Assembly: GCF_900106055.1 (NCBI RefSeq)
Contig: NZ_LT629792.1
Coordinates: 1,860,001 to 1,924,000 of the forward strand
Source: Schaalia radingae
GTDB lineage: Bacteria > Actinomycetota > Actinomycetes > Actinomycetales > Actinomycetaceae
Reading direction: 5' to 3'
Length of the DNA stretch: 64,000 bases
A program made the position numbers and the translations under genes. Below are positions 54,444 through 63,867 of the stretch, piece by piece; positions within the stretch are counted from its first letter, which is position 1; the number at the start of each line of letters is the position of its first letter. Below the pieces are notes generated by a model. The model did no database searches. It had not been told where the DNA came from and saw only the letters and a program-made list of their open reading frames with translations.

Positions 54444-55592
54444 ATGAGATCCAAACCGACATGCCCTGGCGGGCGGCACCTGTGCGATATTGGGCCGCTG
54501 CGTCTTGAAAACGGAGACGCACTGCCACAGGCACATCTGGCATACGAAACGTGGGGCACCCTGAATGCGGAGCGCTCCAACGCCGTGCTGGTCCTGCATG
54601 CACTAACCGGTGATTCTCACGTGACGTCCTCATCCCACGATCCGACACCAGGATGGTGGGAGGGCATCGTCGGGGAAGGATCTCCTATTGACACGCGCGA
54701 GCACTTCGTGGTCGCTGCAAATATCCTCGGAGGCTGCCATGGGTCCACCGGCCCCTCCTCCCCTGCTCCCGACGGCACACCGTGGGGGTCGCGTTTCCCT
54801 CTCATCTCCACTCGCGACCAGGTCCATGCCGAAGCGCGGCTGGCTGACGCACTGGGAATTGATCGCTGGTCACTCGTGATCGGCGCGTCGATGGGAGGTC
54901 ACCGAGCGCTGGAGTGGGCCATCACCTACCCGCAACGCGTCGAACGCCTTATCGTCGTTGCCTCGGGTGCGCAGACAACTGCTGATCAGGCGGCATGGAT
55001 TCACAGTCAGCTGGGCGCAATCCGCCTCGATCCCCTGTGGAAGGGAGGCGACTATTACGGTGGGCCGCCTCCCGCGCAGGGACTGGGGCTGGCCCGGCAG
55101 ATTGCGCATACAACGTATCGCAGTGCGCCGGAGCTGCAGGAACGCTTCGGCAGGTTCCCGCAGCATGAAGAAGATGTGCTCGAGGGGGGCCGGCTGGCTA
55201 TCCAGTCATACCTGGATCATCACGGTGTCAAGCTGGCCAACCGTTTCGATGCAGGCTCCTACGTCGCGCTATGCCACGCCATGTTGACGCATGACGTGGG
55301 GCGGGATCGTGGCGGCATTGCGCACGCGCTGCGTTCAGTGACGGCCCGCACGCTGGTGATTGCCGTTGATTCGGATCGTCTGTTCCATCCCAATGAGTTG
55401 TGGAACATTGCGGACAACGTGCGCGGCGCGTTCTATCGAGAGGTGCACTCCGACCACGGTCATGACGGTTTCCTGATTGAACGTGATCAGGTGGCACGAC
55501 TGATCCGAGAATTCATTGATCGGTATCGCGGCGGGCATGAGGAATACGAGCCTGGCTCTGCATCAAACCGATGGGTCCAGTCGATACAGTAG
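54444..55592 (+). CDS. metX: Homoserine O-acetyltransferase (MetX)
   Basis: Acetylates homoserine for methionine synthesis; 382 residues, alpha/beta-hydrolase fold. Nucleophile S149 in VIGASMGGHRALEW, catalytic Asp in AVDSDRLFHPNE and His in SDHGHDGF. LVLHALTGDSHV and GGCHGSTGPSSP are family signatures. AGGAG lies six bases before the ATG. Together with metY it supplies homocysteine; acetyl versus succinyl preference is inferred from the metY partner. Confidence 0.95.
   Translation: MRSKPTCPGGRHLCDIGPLRLENGDALPQAHLAYETWGTLNAERSNAVLVLHALTGDSHVTSSSHDPTPGWWEGIVGEGSPIDTREHFVVAANILGGCHGSTGPSSPAPDGTPWGSRFPLISTRDQVHAEARLADALGIDRWSLVIGASMGGHRALEWAITYPQRVERLIVVASGAQTTADQAAWIHSQLGAIRLDPLWKGGDYYGGPPPAQGLGLARQIAHTTYRSAPELQERFGRFPQHEEDVLEGGRLAIQSYLDHHGVKLANRFDAGSYVALCHAMLTHDVGRDRGGIAHALRSVTARTLVIAVDSDRLFHPNELWNIADNVRGAFYREVHSDHGHDGFLIERDQVARLIREFIDRYRGGHEEYEPGSASNRWVQSIQ
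55585..55590 (+). promoter_or_regulatory. -10 element, leaderless alpha/beta hydrolase gene
   Basis: TACAGT, then AGGAGT, then the GTG at 55597. The AGGAG is only one base from the start codon, too close for a ribosome site, while the TANNNT-six-start pattern matches others in this window. It overlaps the end of metX. Confidence 0.45.
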
Positions 55593-55596
55593 GAGT

Positions 55597-56760
55597 GTGA
55601 GTGAGCATTTGAACGATCGCGATGAACTGACTGAACAGGACGAACCCGTAGTTCGGGATCCCCTGGCACCGTGGGGCACAGACGGGCCACCGCCATCGGG
55701 CCAGTGGCGCACTGACGTGCTGGGCGAAGGATTTGTGTCACGAACCATCGATCTTCTGCCCGACGATGAAGGCCCGGTTGTGGCAACGTTGGTGCGTCAC
55801 GATCCAGAAAACGACCCGAACGCAGATGACCTGCGTTCAGTCGACCGGCCGATTATCCGCCTCGAGAACCCCGTGACAGTCCTGTACCTGCATGGCCGAA
55901 ATGACTATTTCTTCCAGCGGCACCTCGCACGCCATATTTCGGCGCTGGGCGGGCGCTTCTACGCACTGGACCTACGCAAGTACGGCAGATCACTGCGCCC
56001 GTGGCAAACAATTGGCTTCATCAGCGATATTGACGACTATGACGAGGACATGGGTGAGGCGCTCGACATCATCCGCGGCGAATGCTCTGACGGCCCGCTG
56101 ATCGTGATGGGACATTCGACGGGCGGCCTGATCGCAACCTTATGGGCGTGGCGTCACCCCGGTGCGCTCGATGGACTGGTTCTGAATTCGCCGTGGCTGG
56201 AGATGCAGACGCTTGCAGCGGTGCGTTCGGCTGTCCAGCCCGTCCTTGGCCGCATCGCTGCCCGCACTCCCCTGTGGGAAATTCCTGCATCAACAGGGCC
56301 GGATCATTATGGCCGTTCCCTCATGGAGGGCTGGTCGACTTCGGGTTTCGACCTGCCAGAAGAGCTGCGTGATTTTCCTGACGACGACCCTGCTTTCACA
56401 GGGTGGGACTACCTGCATGAATGGAAGCGCCCAGAAGGCTACCCGGTGTACGCTCAGTGGCTCGATGCCATCCTGGTGGGGCACGAGAAGATCGAGCATT
56501 CTGTCTCGATTGACTGCCCGATTCTGTCGATGATGTCCACGCACAGTTATTTTGACGAGAAGTGGAGCCCGGAAGTTTTCCGTTCTGACACGGTGCTCGA
56601 TGCCGATGTGTTGGCTACGCGGTCAGCCCACCTGGGATCTTTGGTGACAATCGCGCGCTTTGACGGGCGCCATGACCTGGTGTTGTCGGATCCTGATGTT
56701 CGTCAACGCGTCTGGTACACGATGGATTCCTGGCTGGAGTTCATGGCTCACGCACTGTAG
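55597..56760 (+). CDS. Alpha/beta hydrolase (serine aminopeptidase S33-like)
   Basis: Cytoplasmic hydrolase of about 387 residues; no signal peptide. Nucleophile elbow VMGHSTGGLIATLWAW; likely Asp in the MMSTHSYFDEKW region and His in FDGRHDLVLSD. VLYLHGRNDYFFQRHLARHI carries the oxyanion-hole strand. Resembles monoacylglycerol lipase/lysophospholipase-like enzymes; substrate unknown. Start is GTG 55597, four bases after the metX stop; the frame open further upstream lies inside metX. Confidence 0.85.
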   Translation: MSEHLNDRDELTEQDEPVVRDPLAPWGTDGPPPSGQWRTDVLGEGFVSRTIDLLPDDEGPVVATLVRHDPENDPNADDLRSVDRPIIRLENPVTVLYLHGRNDYFFQRHLARHISALGGRFYALDLRKYGRSLRPWQTIGFISDIDDYDEDMGEALDIIRGECSDGPLIVMGHSTGGLIATLWAWRHPGALDGLVLNSPWLEMQTLAAVRSAVQPVLGRIAARTPLWEIPASTGPDHYGRSLMEGWSTSGFDLPEELRDFPDDDPAFTGWDYLHEWKRPEGYPVYAQWLDAILVGHEKIEHSVSIDCPILSMMSTHSYFDEKWSPEVFRSDTVLDADVLATRSAHLGSLVTIARFDGRHDLVLSDPDVRQRVWYTMDSWLEFMAHAL

Positions 56761-56819
56761 CAGTGAACTGCGGCAGCACTGTCGGGCACACGTCAGGCGT
56801 TCCCTCGTTCGAGCGGCAT

Positions 56820-57950
56820 TCAGCGAACGGCGCGAATTTCTGCGAGCGCTTCTGCCAGCGTCGGACCTTCAGCATTGTCGATATGCCAGGCGTGCCACCC
56901 GTCAATTCCGCTCAGACCCAAACTTGCCAACGCATCTGTCGGGTCGGAGAACTCCGCTTCAGCCATGACGATCACGCCCTGTTCGGTCAGGTGGGCACGG
57001 TCCTCGCTAAACTGCGTATCTGTAGCCAGCTCAGTATCCAGTACCAGTGCGATCTGTTCGCCCACCATGTGCGCAACGAGTTCGAGCGCTTCATCGTCTG
57101 CGCTCACGGATACCGCTTCTGAAGTGTCGTCGCGGCGTTGCTGCGCGTGCCTGGCATGACGTCGCTCGGATCGAGACGGCAGATGCGGGGCGATAATGCT
57201 GATCGCGCCGGTTTCGGGATCCTCCTGAGCAGTGGCGTCATCAAAATCAGCACGCAGGTAATCCTCGTCCCCTTCTGATGGGTCCCACGAAGTCTCGCCG
57301 CGCGCGTACAGCCCATTGTCTGCCGAGGGGGCCGGGCCGATCGTGGCCTGCGACTGAGCATCCGACACGAGGACATGCGGGACATGCCCGTACAAGCGTG
57401 GCCCCACTGTCTGAACGTCCAGGAAAATGCGGCCAGATGACAGGGCACGCATCGACAGTTCGTGCACTTCCACACCTGAGGAGGCGAGCACATCCAGGGC
57501 AGGCCGCACCTGGTCGTCGATGGATCCGACCACCAGGATGAGGCGTGGGCCAGCTGAAATGGTGGGTGGCATGGAATCGCGGAACCGTAGCCATCCGGTC
57601 CGGAATGCTTCCACCCCGCCTGCATATTCGCGTGCCAGGTCAGTCCACGACAATGCTGCCGAGTCTGACAGTCGCGAAAGGGAGGCGATCAGCAGATCTG
57701 AATCCAGATGTGAGGTAACTTCCACGCACACCACTTGGCCGGTTGCGTCCAGCGCAGTCAGGCGAGGGGTGCCGGCCGCGTCAGGATGGTGGGAGGTGTC
57801 TCGCCATGTAATCGGAAACAGTGGGCGCGAGACAATCTCCAATACCTGGTTGCGCACCGAGTCCAGCACATCCTCGCCTATTGGCCCCTGAACAGGATGG
57901 CCGAACTGTGCTGCCACCAGGCGCCCGTTTTCGACCTCAAACAGTGCCAT
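56820..57950 (-). CDS. Conserved actinobacterial hypothetical protein
   Basis: A 376-residue cytoplasmic protein without signal or membrane segments. N-terminal MALFEVENGRLVAAQFGHP and then RLTALDATGQVVCVEVTSHL suggest an alpha/beta nuclease-like core, with charged helices after residue 210 and a C-terminal repeat-like strand region (MVGEQIALVLDTELATDTQF, EDRAHLTEQGVIVMAEAEF). I recall similar uncharacterised proteins in related actinobacteria but no function. GGGGGTGG lies six bases before the ATG. Convergent with the alpha/beta hydrolase gene. Confidence 0.75.
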   Translation of the reverse strand: MALFEVENGRLVAAQFGHPVQGPIGEDVLDSVRNQVLEIVSRPLFPITWRDTSHHPDAAGTPRLTALDATGQVVCVEVTSHLDSDLLIASLSRLSDSAALSWTDLAREYAGGVEAFRTGWLRFRDSMPPTISAGPRLILVVGSIDDQVRPALDVLASSGVEVHELSMRALSSGRIFLDVQTVGPRLYGHVPHVLVSDAQSQATIGPAPSADNGLYARGETSWDPSEGDEDYLRADFDDATAQEDPETGAISIIAPHLPSRSERRHARHAQQRRDDTSEAVSVSADDEALELVAHMVGEQIALVLDTELATDTQFSEDRAHLTEQGVIVMAEAEFSDPTDALASLGLSGIDGWHAWHIDNAEGPTLAEALAEIRAVR

Positions 57951-58104
57951 TCAATGCCACCCCCGGTCCTCTGCTGCGTTCCGCTCGCCGCAGTGTTTCT
58001 TATGTCAGTCTACGGCAATCGTACAGTGATCTGCCTCGATCAACAGAACGGCCGCAGTGGCCCTGACAATGCGGCGGCATCTACAGGAGTGGGTCGAAAC
58101 TGTG

Positions 58105-58142
58105 TTATCCACACTGTCGACGTGAATCTCGCGCGATCCACA
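58105..58142 (+). other. DnaA-box-like pair upstream of the SAF-domain gene
   Basis: TTATCCACA (58105-58113) is a perfect consensus DnaA box; CGATCCACA (58134-58142) is a partial one 29 bp on, in the same orientation. Only two, with no AT-rich unwinding region and no dnaA/dnaN neighbours, so not an origin; could be a DnaA-responsive promoter site or chance. Confidence 0.4.
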
Positions 58143-58193
58143 AGTGGAGCCACTGCGCTTTGGGCGAGTGCACACCCATGATGAGGTGACCGT

Positions 58194-58826
58194 ATGGATG
58201 ATCTGACACGAATCCGACGATGGAACTGGGCCGTCCGTATCACAGTAGCTGTGAGTATGTGTCTGGCCTTGTGCGGAACACTGATGTATCTGCGTCCGCC
58301 TCCCCCAGGGGTTGACGTCCTCGTCACGTCAGCCCGTCTGACATCTGGAATGACGAGCAGTTCCGCAGTTCACACAGTCGCAGTGCCACCGGCTGCGGTG
58401 CCAGCAGATGCGCTGAGCGCTGACGCGGATATCCCGCCTCGATGGGTGGGTGCCGACATCGAGGCGGGGACGGTGCTGACTGAATCGAATGTGGCAGGAT
58501 CTGCGGATTCTCGCGCTCTGGCAGATGACGAGGCTCAAGTCACGATCGAGCTGCCTGTCGATCAGCTGACTCGAGTGTCGGCTGGAGACACGGTGCAGCT
58601 GTGGGCATCTGACTCATTCTGCGCCGATGAACAGCGAAAATGCCCGGCGACCCTGCTTGCTGATGGTATCCGTATCGCCTCGATTTCCGACCATGATTCG
58701 GGGCCACTGGCCGATTCGCCCACCCAATCGGTATCGATCATCATGAAAGCAGACGAAACTGAGCGGATCGTCGGGCACGTTACCTCAGACATCATCACGC
58801 TCGTATTACGATCTCCTTCGGGGTAA
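58194..58826 (+). CDS. SAF-domain (CpaB/RcpC-like) membrane-anchored protein
   Basis: A 210-residue protein: short cytoplasmic N-terminus, transmembrane helix (about 13-33), and an extracytoplasmic SAF-type domain (TVAVPPAAVPADALSADADIPPRW, DIEAGTVLTESNV) followed by VTIELPVDQLTRVSAGDTVQLW. This order is that of CpaB/RcpC pilus-assembly proteins. No other pilus gene is nearby, so pilus function is uncertain. GAGG lies seven bases before the ATG. Confidence 0.78.
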   Translation: MDDLTRIRRWNWAVRITVAVSMCLALCGTLMYLRPPPPGVDVLVTSARLTSGMTSSSAVHTVAVPPAAVPADALSADADIPPRWVGADIEAGTVLTESNVAGSADSRALADDEAQVTIELPVDQLTRVSAGDTVQLWASDSFCADEQRKCPATLLADGIRIASISDHDSGPLADSPTQSVSIIMKADETERIVGHVTSDIITLVLRSPSG

Positions 58827-58860
58827 GAATCCCCTTTGTCTATTTTTCAAGGAGACGATC

Positions 58861-59274
58861 ATGATCCAGGGATTCAAGGAATTCATTTCCAGAGGCAACG
58901 TCGTCGACCTGGCAGTTGGTGTCATTATCGGCGCCGCGTTTTCACAGATTGTGACCGCCCTCGTTGATGGCGTGATCAATCCGCTGATTGGCGCCATCTT
59001 TGGCCAGCCGAACTTTGACGACGTCCTCAAGTTCACCATCGGCACGTCCGAGATCAAGCCAGGACTCGTTCTGACTGCCCTTGTCAACTTCCTGCTCATC
59101 GCATTCGCCATCTACTTCTGCATCGTGATGCCCATGAATAAGCTGGCAGAGCGTCGTCAGAAGAAGACCGAACAGAATGAAGCCGAAGAGCCTGCTTTGA
59201 CCGATGAAGCAAAACTGCTTGTCGAAATTCGCGACCTGCTCTCCACAAATGGCTCAACGCCATCCGTACGCTAA
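58861..59274 (+). CDS. mscL: Large-conductance mechanosensitive channel MscL
   Basis: Pressure-release channel, 137 residues: MIQGFKEFISRGNVVDLAVGVIIGAAFSQIVTALVDGVINPLIGAIFG is the N-terminal helix and pore-lining TM1; TM2 is about 69-92 (LTALVNFLLIAFAIYFCIVMPMN); the C-terminal bundle is charged (KLAERRQKKTEQ). Length is normal. AAGGAG lies six bases before the ATG. Confidence 0.96.
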   Translation: MIQGFKEFISRGNVVDLAVGVIIGAAFSQIVTALVDGVINPLIGAIFGQPNFDDVLKFTIGTSEIKPGLVLTALVNFLLIAFAIYFCIVMPMNKLAERRQKKTEQNEAEEPALTDEAKLLVEIRDLLSTNGSTPSVR

Positions 59275-59313
59275 CCTCGCTTCTGACCCTGGTGGCGGCC
59301 TGATGGCCATCAC

Positions 59314-59523
59314 CTAGGAATCGGATCGCACCTGCCAATGCGGTGGGACATTGTCAAGGAGCCTGGCGTCATTTTCATGATCATTATGACGCTGGGCTCC
59401 TTCGCGTTCACGGTCACGTGAGGTTACTTTCTCGTCCCACGAGGGTGCCACGCCGTCATCGATCAGCCGCTGATCAGTCGGGCTGATGCGTATGACGCGC
59501 CGACGTCTGGAGTGCTCTGCCAT
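59314..59523 (-). CDS. Small basic protein, function unknown
   Basis: A 69-residue protein starting MAEHSRRRRVIRISPTDQRL; hydrophilic, rich in Arg, Asp and His. The ATG lies three bases after the stop of the large helicase-like gene, so it is coupled to it. No named family recognised. It may be a DNA- or RNA-binding accessory; conservation in relatives would decide if it is real. Confidence 0.5.
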   Translation of the reverse strand: MAEHSRRRRVIRISPTDQRLIDDGVAPSWDEKVTSRDREREGAQRHNDHENDARLLDNVPPHWQVRSDS

Positions 59524-59526
59524 CGC

Positions 59527-62500
59527 CTATTCCTGAGTTGGCTGGGTACGCCTGACAACGTTACGCAACACTGCATCGGTTTGCGCTCCACGACGGGTTA
59601 GCCCCACAGCGAAACGCAGTTCATCAATCAGCTCGTCTTCCGTGCGTTCCTCACCATCAGCGCGCACCCAGTGTGCCAGCTCATCGAGCTGATCATCACC
59701 GTAGGCGGCCAGAGGAAGGCCTTTGGCGATAGCTGGTCGCGGTCCACGCTTGTCAGCATCCGCCGATTCCTTCGCCGCTTCAAGATCGATTCGGGAAATC
59801 TCTGCGGTCAGTCCCAGCTCGATTTCGTCAGCTCGGGCACGAGCCCGATCCTCACTGCTCATTGCCGGTGATGGCGAGTCCAGTGCTCGCGCACCTTCGG
59901 AGCCTTCCGTCCCGCTCTCGGCGCGCGTACCACCAGCATCCTCATCATCAGTGATGCTGCCGGTTTGACCATCTGCGCCGGGCGCGCCGGAGTGGGCACC
60001 GCGATCAGACTCTGAAGAACCGTTAACTGGCTCGGACGAGGCGTCAGCGTTCAGTGAGCGATCCAGACCAGGCGCGTCATCGGAGTCTGCCTCGTCGATA
60101 TCAATGATGTCGGGCACCGTGATATGCGCTGCCGGCCCGTTGGCCTCATCAACTGCATCAAGGACGAGCTGCACAATCGCGTCAGTTTCGCGTTCGGGAT
60201 CAATGAAGACTGCCATGGACAGTTCGGTTCGGACTTTCCATCCCTGGGCCTCCAGGAGTTTAGGCCAGATCCGATCGCGCACCCGCAGTGAAGGCTCGTT
60301 GACATATGCATCATCATCAGTGAGCACTGCGACGAGCAGGCGACCAGGTACTTCGGGATGACCGATTGCCAGCGGAATACGCATTCCTCCGGGCACACCC
60401 ACGTTCGGTACCACTTCCAGACCAAGTGAATACAGCCGCTCAGCCAAGTCGATCAGCAGCGGATCGGGGGCATCCTGCAGGGTCGGCCATGTTGCATCTC
60501 TTTCGTCCTCTTCTGCCCCTTCAGCTACTTCCAACAGATCGAGCAGCAAGTGGGCTCCCTCGGACGTGACACGTGAGCGATCAAATTCCTCGGGACGAAT
60601 TGACGAAAATACGGTCAGTTCCGAACGCACCGTGCGCAGCACATCAATAAGGACGGGCAGGCCCGACGCAGCGCTGATCTGGCCAAAATCGTGCAGGACG
60701 CGACCGTGTGGTGTCTTCGCGTAGCCCACCGTGAGCATAATGTGATCCCGGCTCAGGCCACGCGCGTCTTCGGGACTCACCACGACGAAAGGTTCAAGAG
60801 CATCAGGATCAAAGAAGGATGTCAGCCCCGGAGACGATGCCACTTCCCGTTCGAGGGCGGCGCGGATACGTGTGGCATGCCGTTCATTGAGCGCGATCAC
60901 AGCAAGGGAGCGGTCGGGGTGCTCGAGTGCGTGGCAAATGACCTGCTCGACAACTGCGTGGACTTCGGCGGCCGACGACTCGACTGCAGCTACACCCGGT
61001 GCAGGCATACCTGAGCCATCGGGCCAGATCGCCTTGATCGGTGAACTGGTCGTGCTCCAGGGAACCGGGATACCCATTTGAGCTGAATCGTATTGGCTCA
61101 CCAATTTGGCAACACGGTCATTGAGATGACCCGGCAGCACGCTCAAACGCGAGTGAGGCAAAATCTGAGCGAGCGCGCTCACGGCTCCCTGCGTTTTGCT
61201 GGAATCCGACTGCTCGGAAGCGGTGCCGCTGGTCGACAGGTCGGCGATCACCACGATCTGTCGCGCACGCGCGATGATGGGAATAAGTTCTGCCAACGGC
61301 AGGCTATCGACATCATCGAGCACAACGAGGTCAATGCGGTGTCCATGCGGCACAAGGAGCGGTACCAGAGTCGGGACGGTCAACACCAGCGGAATGAGGT
61401 GCGAGGACAGGAGGTGTCGCGCGAAGAGGTCAGTCCCGCTGGCACCTGCTTTCAATGACGCAACCAAGTCGGCGTGCTGTTCAGGTCGCGTGGCAAGAGC
61501 CTGCTGGCGCAATCGGCGTGCACGCTGGAGCGCAATCGGAGCCAGCGATTCGATTTGTTCTTCGTCCAGCCGGCGGCCTTCAACAATGAGGTCTTCAAGT
61601 TTTGTCGGGTCGAACCCGCCGAGTTTGGGTTCTTGTGCCAGCATCAGTCCAAGAACGGATGCCCACCACGCCAGATCGAGTTCACTATCCAGCATCTCAT
61701 CGACGACACTACGTTTACGGAGGTCAGCGACGAGGTCATCCAGTCCGATCTGAGCCAGTTCCTTCAGAACAGCGACACGTTGCGGAAGTTCGCGAGCACC
61801 ATCCGGATCTGCTGCCAGACGATCGAGCAGTCTGCCCAGATCGGTCATATTCATACGGGCAAGGTCAGGGTGAGAGGTGCCAAGAATCGGCGCCAGACGG
61901 TTCAGGTCAGCACGCACTGATGCGGCCAGCTCAATGATCTCATCCATGCGTTGCGGCAGTGTGGGCCAACCGTCGGAATCACAATGCTGTCGCCACACAT
62001 CACGGCGCTCCTGCACGAGCAGAAGTTCACGGTGAAGGTCTTCAACGTGACGTCCGGGCCGCACATAATCGCGTGCCTGTCGGATCAGGCGCTGACGCTG
62101 CGAATGTTTCATGGAGATGCCGTGCGAGCGACGCCATTGCTTCGACGCGGTTGCAATCACCATATCGGCTGCGCTGCGTTCAAAAATGGCCGGCTCGAAC
62201 ACGTCGAGGACATCGCGCACGCCTTCGAGCATTTGAAGCTGAGCTTCCCACTGCGTCAGGCTGGTGGCAGGGACAAGCCCCGTTTCGCCGGCAACCGTGC
62301 CCATCTGCACTCGCATCTCAGGCAGGGATTCGGTGGCGAGCCTCTTGACTCGTTTCAAGACATCGGGAACCTGTTCGGCTGCGTTGATGACCGCTCCGCG
62401 CCACGCGCCGCGCTGCGTGAATGATGAGAACAGATTCAGGCCGCTGGCTCGGTGCAGCAGCGTGCGGGCGCGCTGTCCCTGATCCTGCGCAATGTCTAGC

Positions 62501-63861
62501 AGGACATCCTCGCGCAGCCTGACGCGGGTGCGTGGAGCAGGGTGCATGCTGGTCAGATCTGTCAACACCTGTAGGGCATCGTAGGCGGATACGCCGAAAC
62601 GGTCGAACGGCTTATGGAGGTAGGTCGTATGTGATGACAGGGCCTCCCGGACGCGACGCAGTCGCGTCCGCACCGCTTCGATCTGCGTGGGATCGGTGAT
62701 CACATCGGACGTGTCGGCCATGGCGAATTCGAGGCGCTCACGCACAATCTGCGCCGACTGCGCACTGCCATCGACGCGCACGGAGATTTCACTGACTCCG
62801 TGCTGGTCAAGATACGTTTCCACTCGCGTGGTGCGCGACGGGGATCCTGCAATATGCATGGTGGAACGCCCTCGTGACGCAGCATCTGTCATGATGGCAG
62901 CAATCACGGCGGTATCGTCCGCACCGTGCGGAATATCGATCATGAGGGATGCGCCGTCAGCAACTGCCTCGACGATGTCCTGCTGGGCAGGAGCCAGGTC
63001 ACCGATGCCTTTTTCATCCCACGGGTCACGATCCGCGGGGTTCGCGCGAGGCAGTTCCTGGCCGATTTCTCTGACCGCTTCTTCATCGCCTGCCAGCGCT
63101 CGAATAATCGGGTGGTTCACCAGGTCCTGCTGGTGGTCAAACTCGCGCAGCAGCACACTTGCCGGATGCTCAAAGATGCCGAGAACCAGGCCTTCCCTCA
63201 GGTCAAAGCGCTCCAGACTGGCACCGATGTCGCGTAGCTGCGCCAGTGCACGGGTGGGTGAAAACCCGTGCAGCGACGTTGCGTCATCCAGGATCGCGTG
63301 CGGGTCCACGTTGAGATGAGCTGATTCAAATGCCTGCGACAGGCTAGGTCCAATCGATGCTCCCTCACGCAGGGAAATGACGATATCGCCGTCATCAGTT
63401 TCTTCAACAGTGACTGGTCGCAGCAATGCCGGGGAGCCTCGCCGTACCCCCGCATCTGTCCACGATGCCTGTCCGATCGCCAGGTGGATGGGGCCGATTC
63501 CGTGCGTCGCAGCCAGCTGGCGCGCGCGTCGTATCACCGTCAACGTTTTTTCGCGTGCCCGCTCGTACGCGCTTTTTTCCCGTACGAGGTTCGACAAGCG
63601 CGTGGGGTGCTCTGCGTACAGTTGCGCCAGACCTCCGGGGTGGGCCTGTCCGAGCGCAAGGCGTGGGGCTGCTTCGTTGGTTCCTGCAACGGTGGGTTCA
63701 TTCACCGTGAGTGTGGATAGATCCTGACGCCATTGCGCCAATGCGTCTGTCAGCTCGTCGGCGATCGGCGTGTGTTGGGCGCGCACGTCGTCCGCGGCTT
63801 CGGAGCGCCGGCGAGGGCGGGACGAAGCCGAATTTGAACGGGAGAAGATACTCGGAACCAC
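59527..63861 (-). CDS. Giant helicase-like protein (DUF4011/SF1 type) without a P-loop, with C-terminal nuclease-like domain
   Basis: A 1444-residue cytoplasmic protein laid out like the large actinobacterial SF1-helicase/endonuclease proteins: N-terminal ALTVIRRARQLA-type region (LTVIRRARQLAATHGIGPIHLAIG), an ATPase-like core, a helical middle (about 380-720), a second core half (VVLDDVDSLPLAELIPIIARARQIVVIAD; VVSPEDARGLSRDHIMLTVGYAK), and a C-terminal restriction-endonuclease-like domain (IPLAIGHPEVPGRLLVAVLTDDDAYV, RVRDRIWPKLLEAQGWKV). Where Walker A should be (308-320) it reads IDIPHGADDTAV, without GK[ST]. Start GTG 63861 follows TAGCTT plus six bases. The Ser/Asp-rich stretch near 1270-1370 is disordered. 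Confidence 0.75.
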   Translation of the reverse strand: MVPSIFSRSNSASSRPRRRSEAADDVRAQHTPIADELTDALAQWRQDLSTLTVNEPTVAGTNEAAPRLALGQAHPGGLAQLYAEHPTRLSNLVREKSAYERAREKTLTVIRRARQLAATHGIGPIHLAIGQASWTDAGVRRGSPALLRPVTVEETDDGDIVISLREGASIGPSLSQAFESAHLNVDPHAILDDATSLHGFSPTRALAQLRDIGASLERFDLREGLVLGIFEHPASVLLREFDHQQDLVNHPIIRALAGDEEAVREIGQELPRANPADRDPWDEKGIGDLAPAQQDIVEAVADGASLMIDIPHGADDTAVIAAIMTDAASRGRSTMHIAGSPSRTTRVETYLDQHGVSEISVRVDGSAQSAQIVRERLEFAMADTSDVITDPTQIEAVRTRLRRVREALSSHTTYLHKPFDRFGVSAYDALQVLTDLTSMHPAPRTRVRLREDVLLDIAQDQGQRARTLLHRASGLNLFSSFTQRGAWRGAVINAAEQVPDVLKRVKRLATESLPEMRVQMGTVAGETGLVPATSLTQWEAQLQMLEGVRDVLDVFEPAIFERSAADMVIATASKQWRRSHGISMKHSQRQRLIRQARDYVRPGRHVEDLHRELLLVQERRDVWRQHCDSDGWPTLPQRMDEIIELAASVRADLNRLAPILGTSHPDLARMNMTDLGRLLDRLAADPDGARELPQRVAVLKELAQIGLDDLVADLRKRSVVDEMLDSELDLAWWASVLGLMLAQEPKLGGFDPTKLEDLIVEGRRLDEEQIESLAPIALQRARRLRQQALATRPEQHADLVASLKAGASGTDLFARHLLSSHLIPLVLTVPTLVPLLVPHGHRIDLVVLDDVDSLPLAELIPIIARARQIVVIADLSTSGTASEQSDSSKTQGAVSALAQILPHSRLSVLPGHLNDRVAKLVSQYDSAQMGIPVPWSTTSSPIKAIWPDGSGMPAPGVAAVESSAAEVHAVVEQVICHALEHPDRSLAVIALNERHATRIRAALEREVASSPGLTSFFDPDALEPFVVVSPEDARGLSRDHIMLTVGYAKTPHGRVLHDFGQISAASGLPVLIDVLRTVRSELTVFSSIRPEEFDRSRVTSEGAHLLLDLLEVAEGAEEDERDATWPTLQDAPDPLLIDLAERLYSLGLEVVPNVGVPGGMRIPLAIGHPEVPGRLLVAVLTDDDAYVNEPSLRVRDRIWPKLLEAQGWKVRTELSMAVFIDPERETDAIVQLVLDAVDEANGPAAHITVPDIIDIDEADSDDAPGLDRSLNADASSEPVNGSSESDRGAHSGAPGADGQTGSITDDEDAGGTRAESGTEGSEGARALDSPSPAMSSEDRARARADEIELGLTAEISRIDLEAAKESADADKRGPRPAIAKGLPLAAYGDDQLDELAHWVRADGEERTEDELIDELRFAVGLTRRGAQTDAVLRNVVRRTQPTQE

Positions 63862-63867
63862 TCTCCT

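Noticed and set aside
58105..58142. Replication origin
   Set aside because: Only one perfect DnaA box, no AT-rich unwinding stretch, no dnaA, dnaN or parAB nearby.
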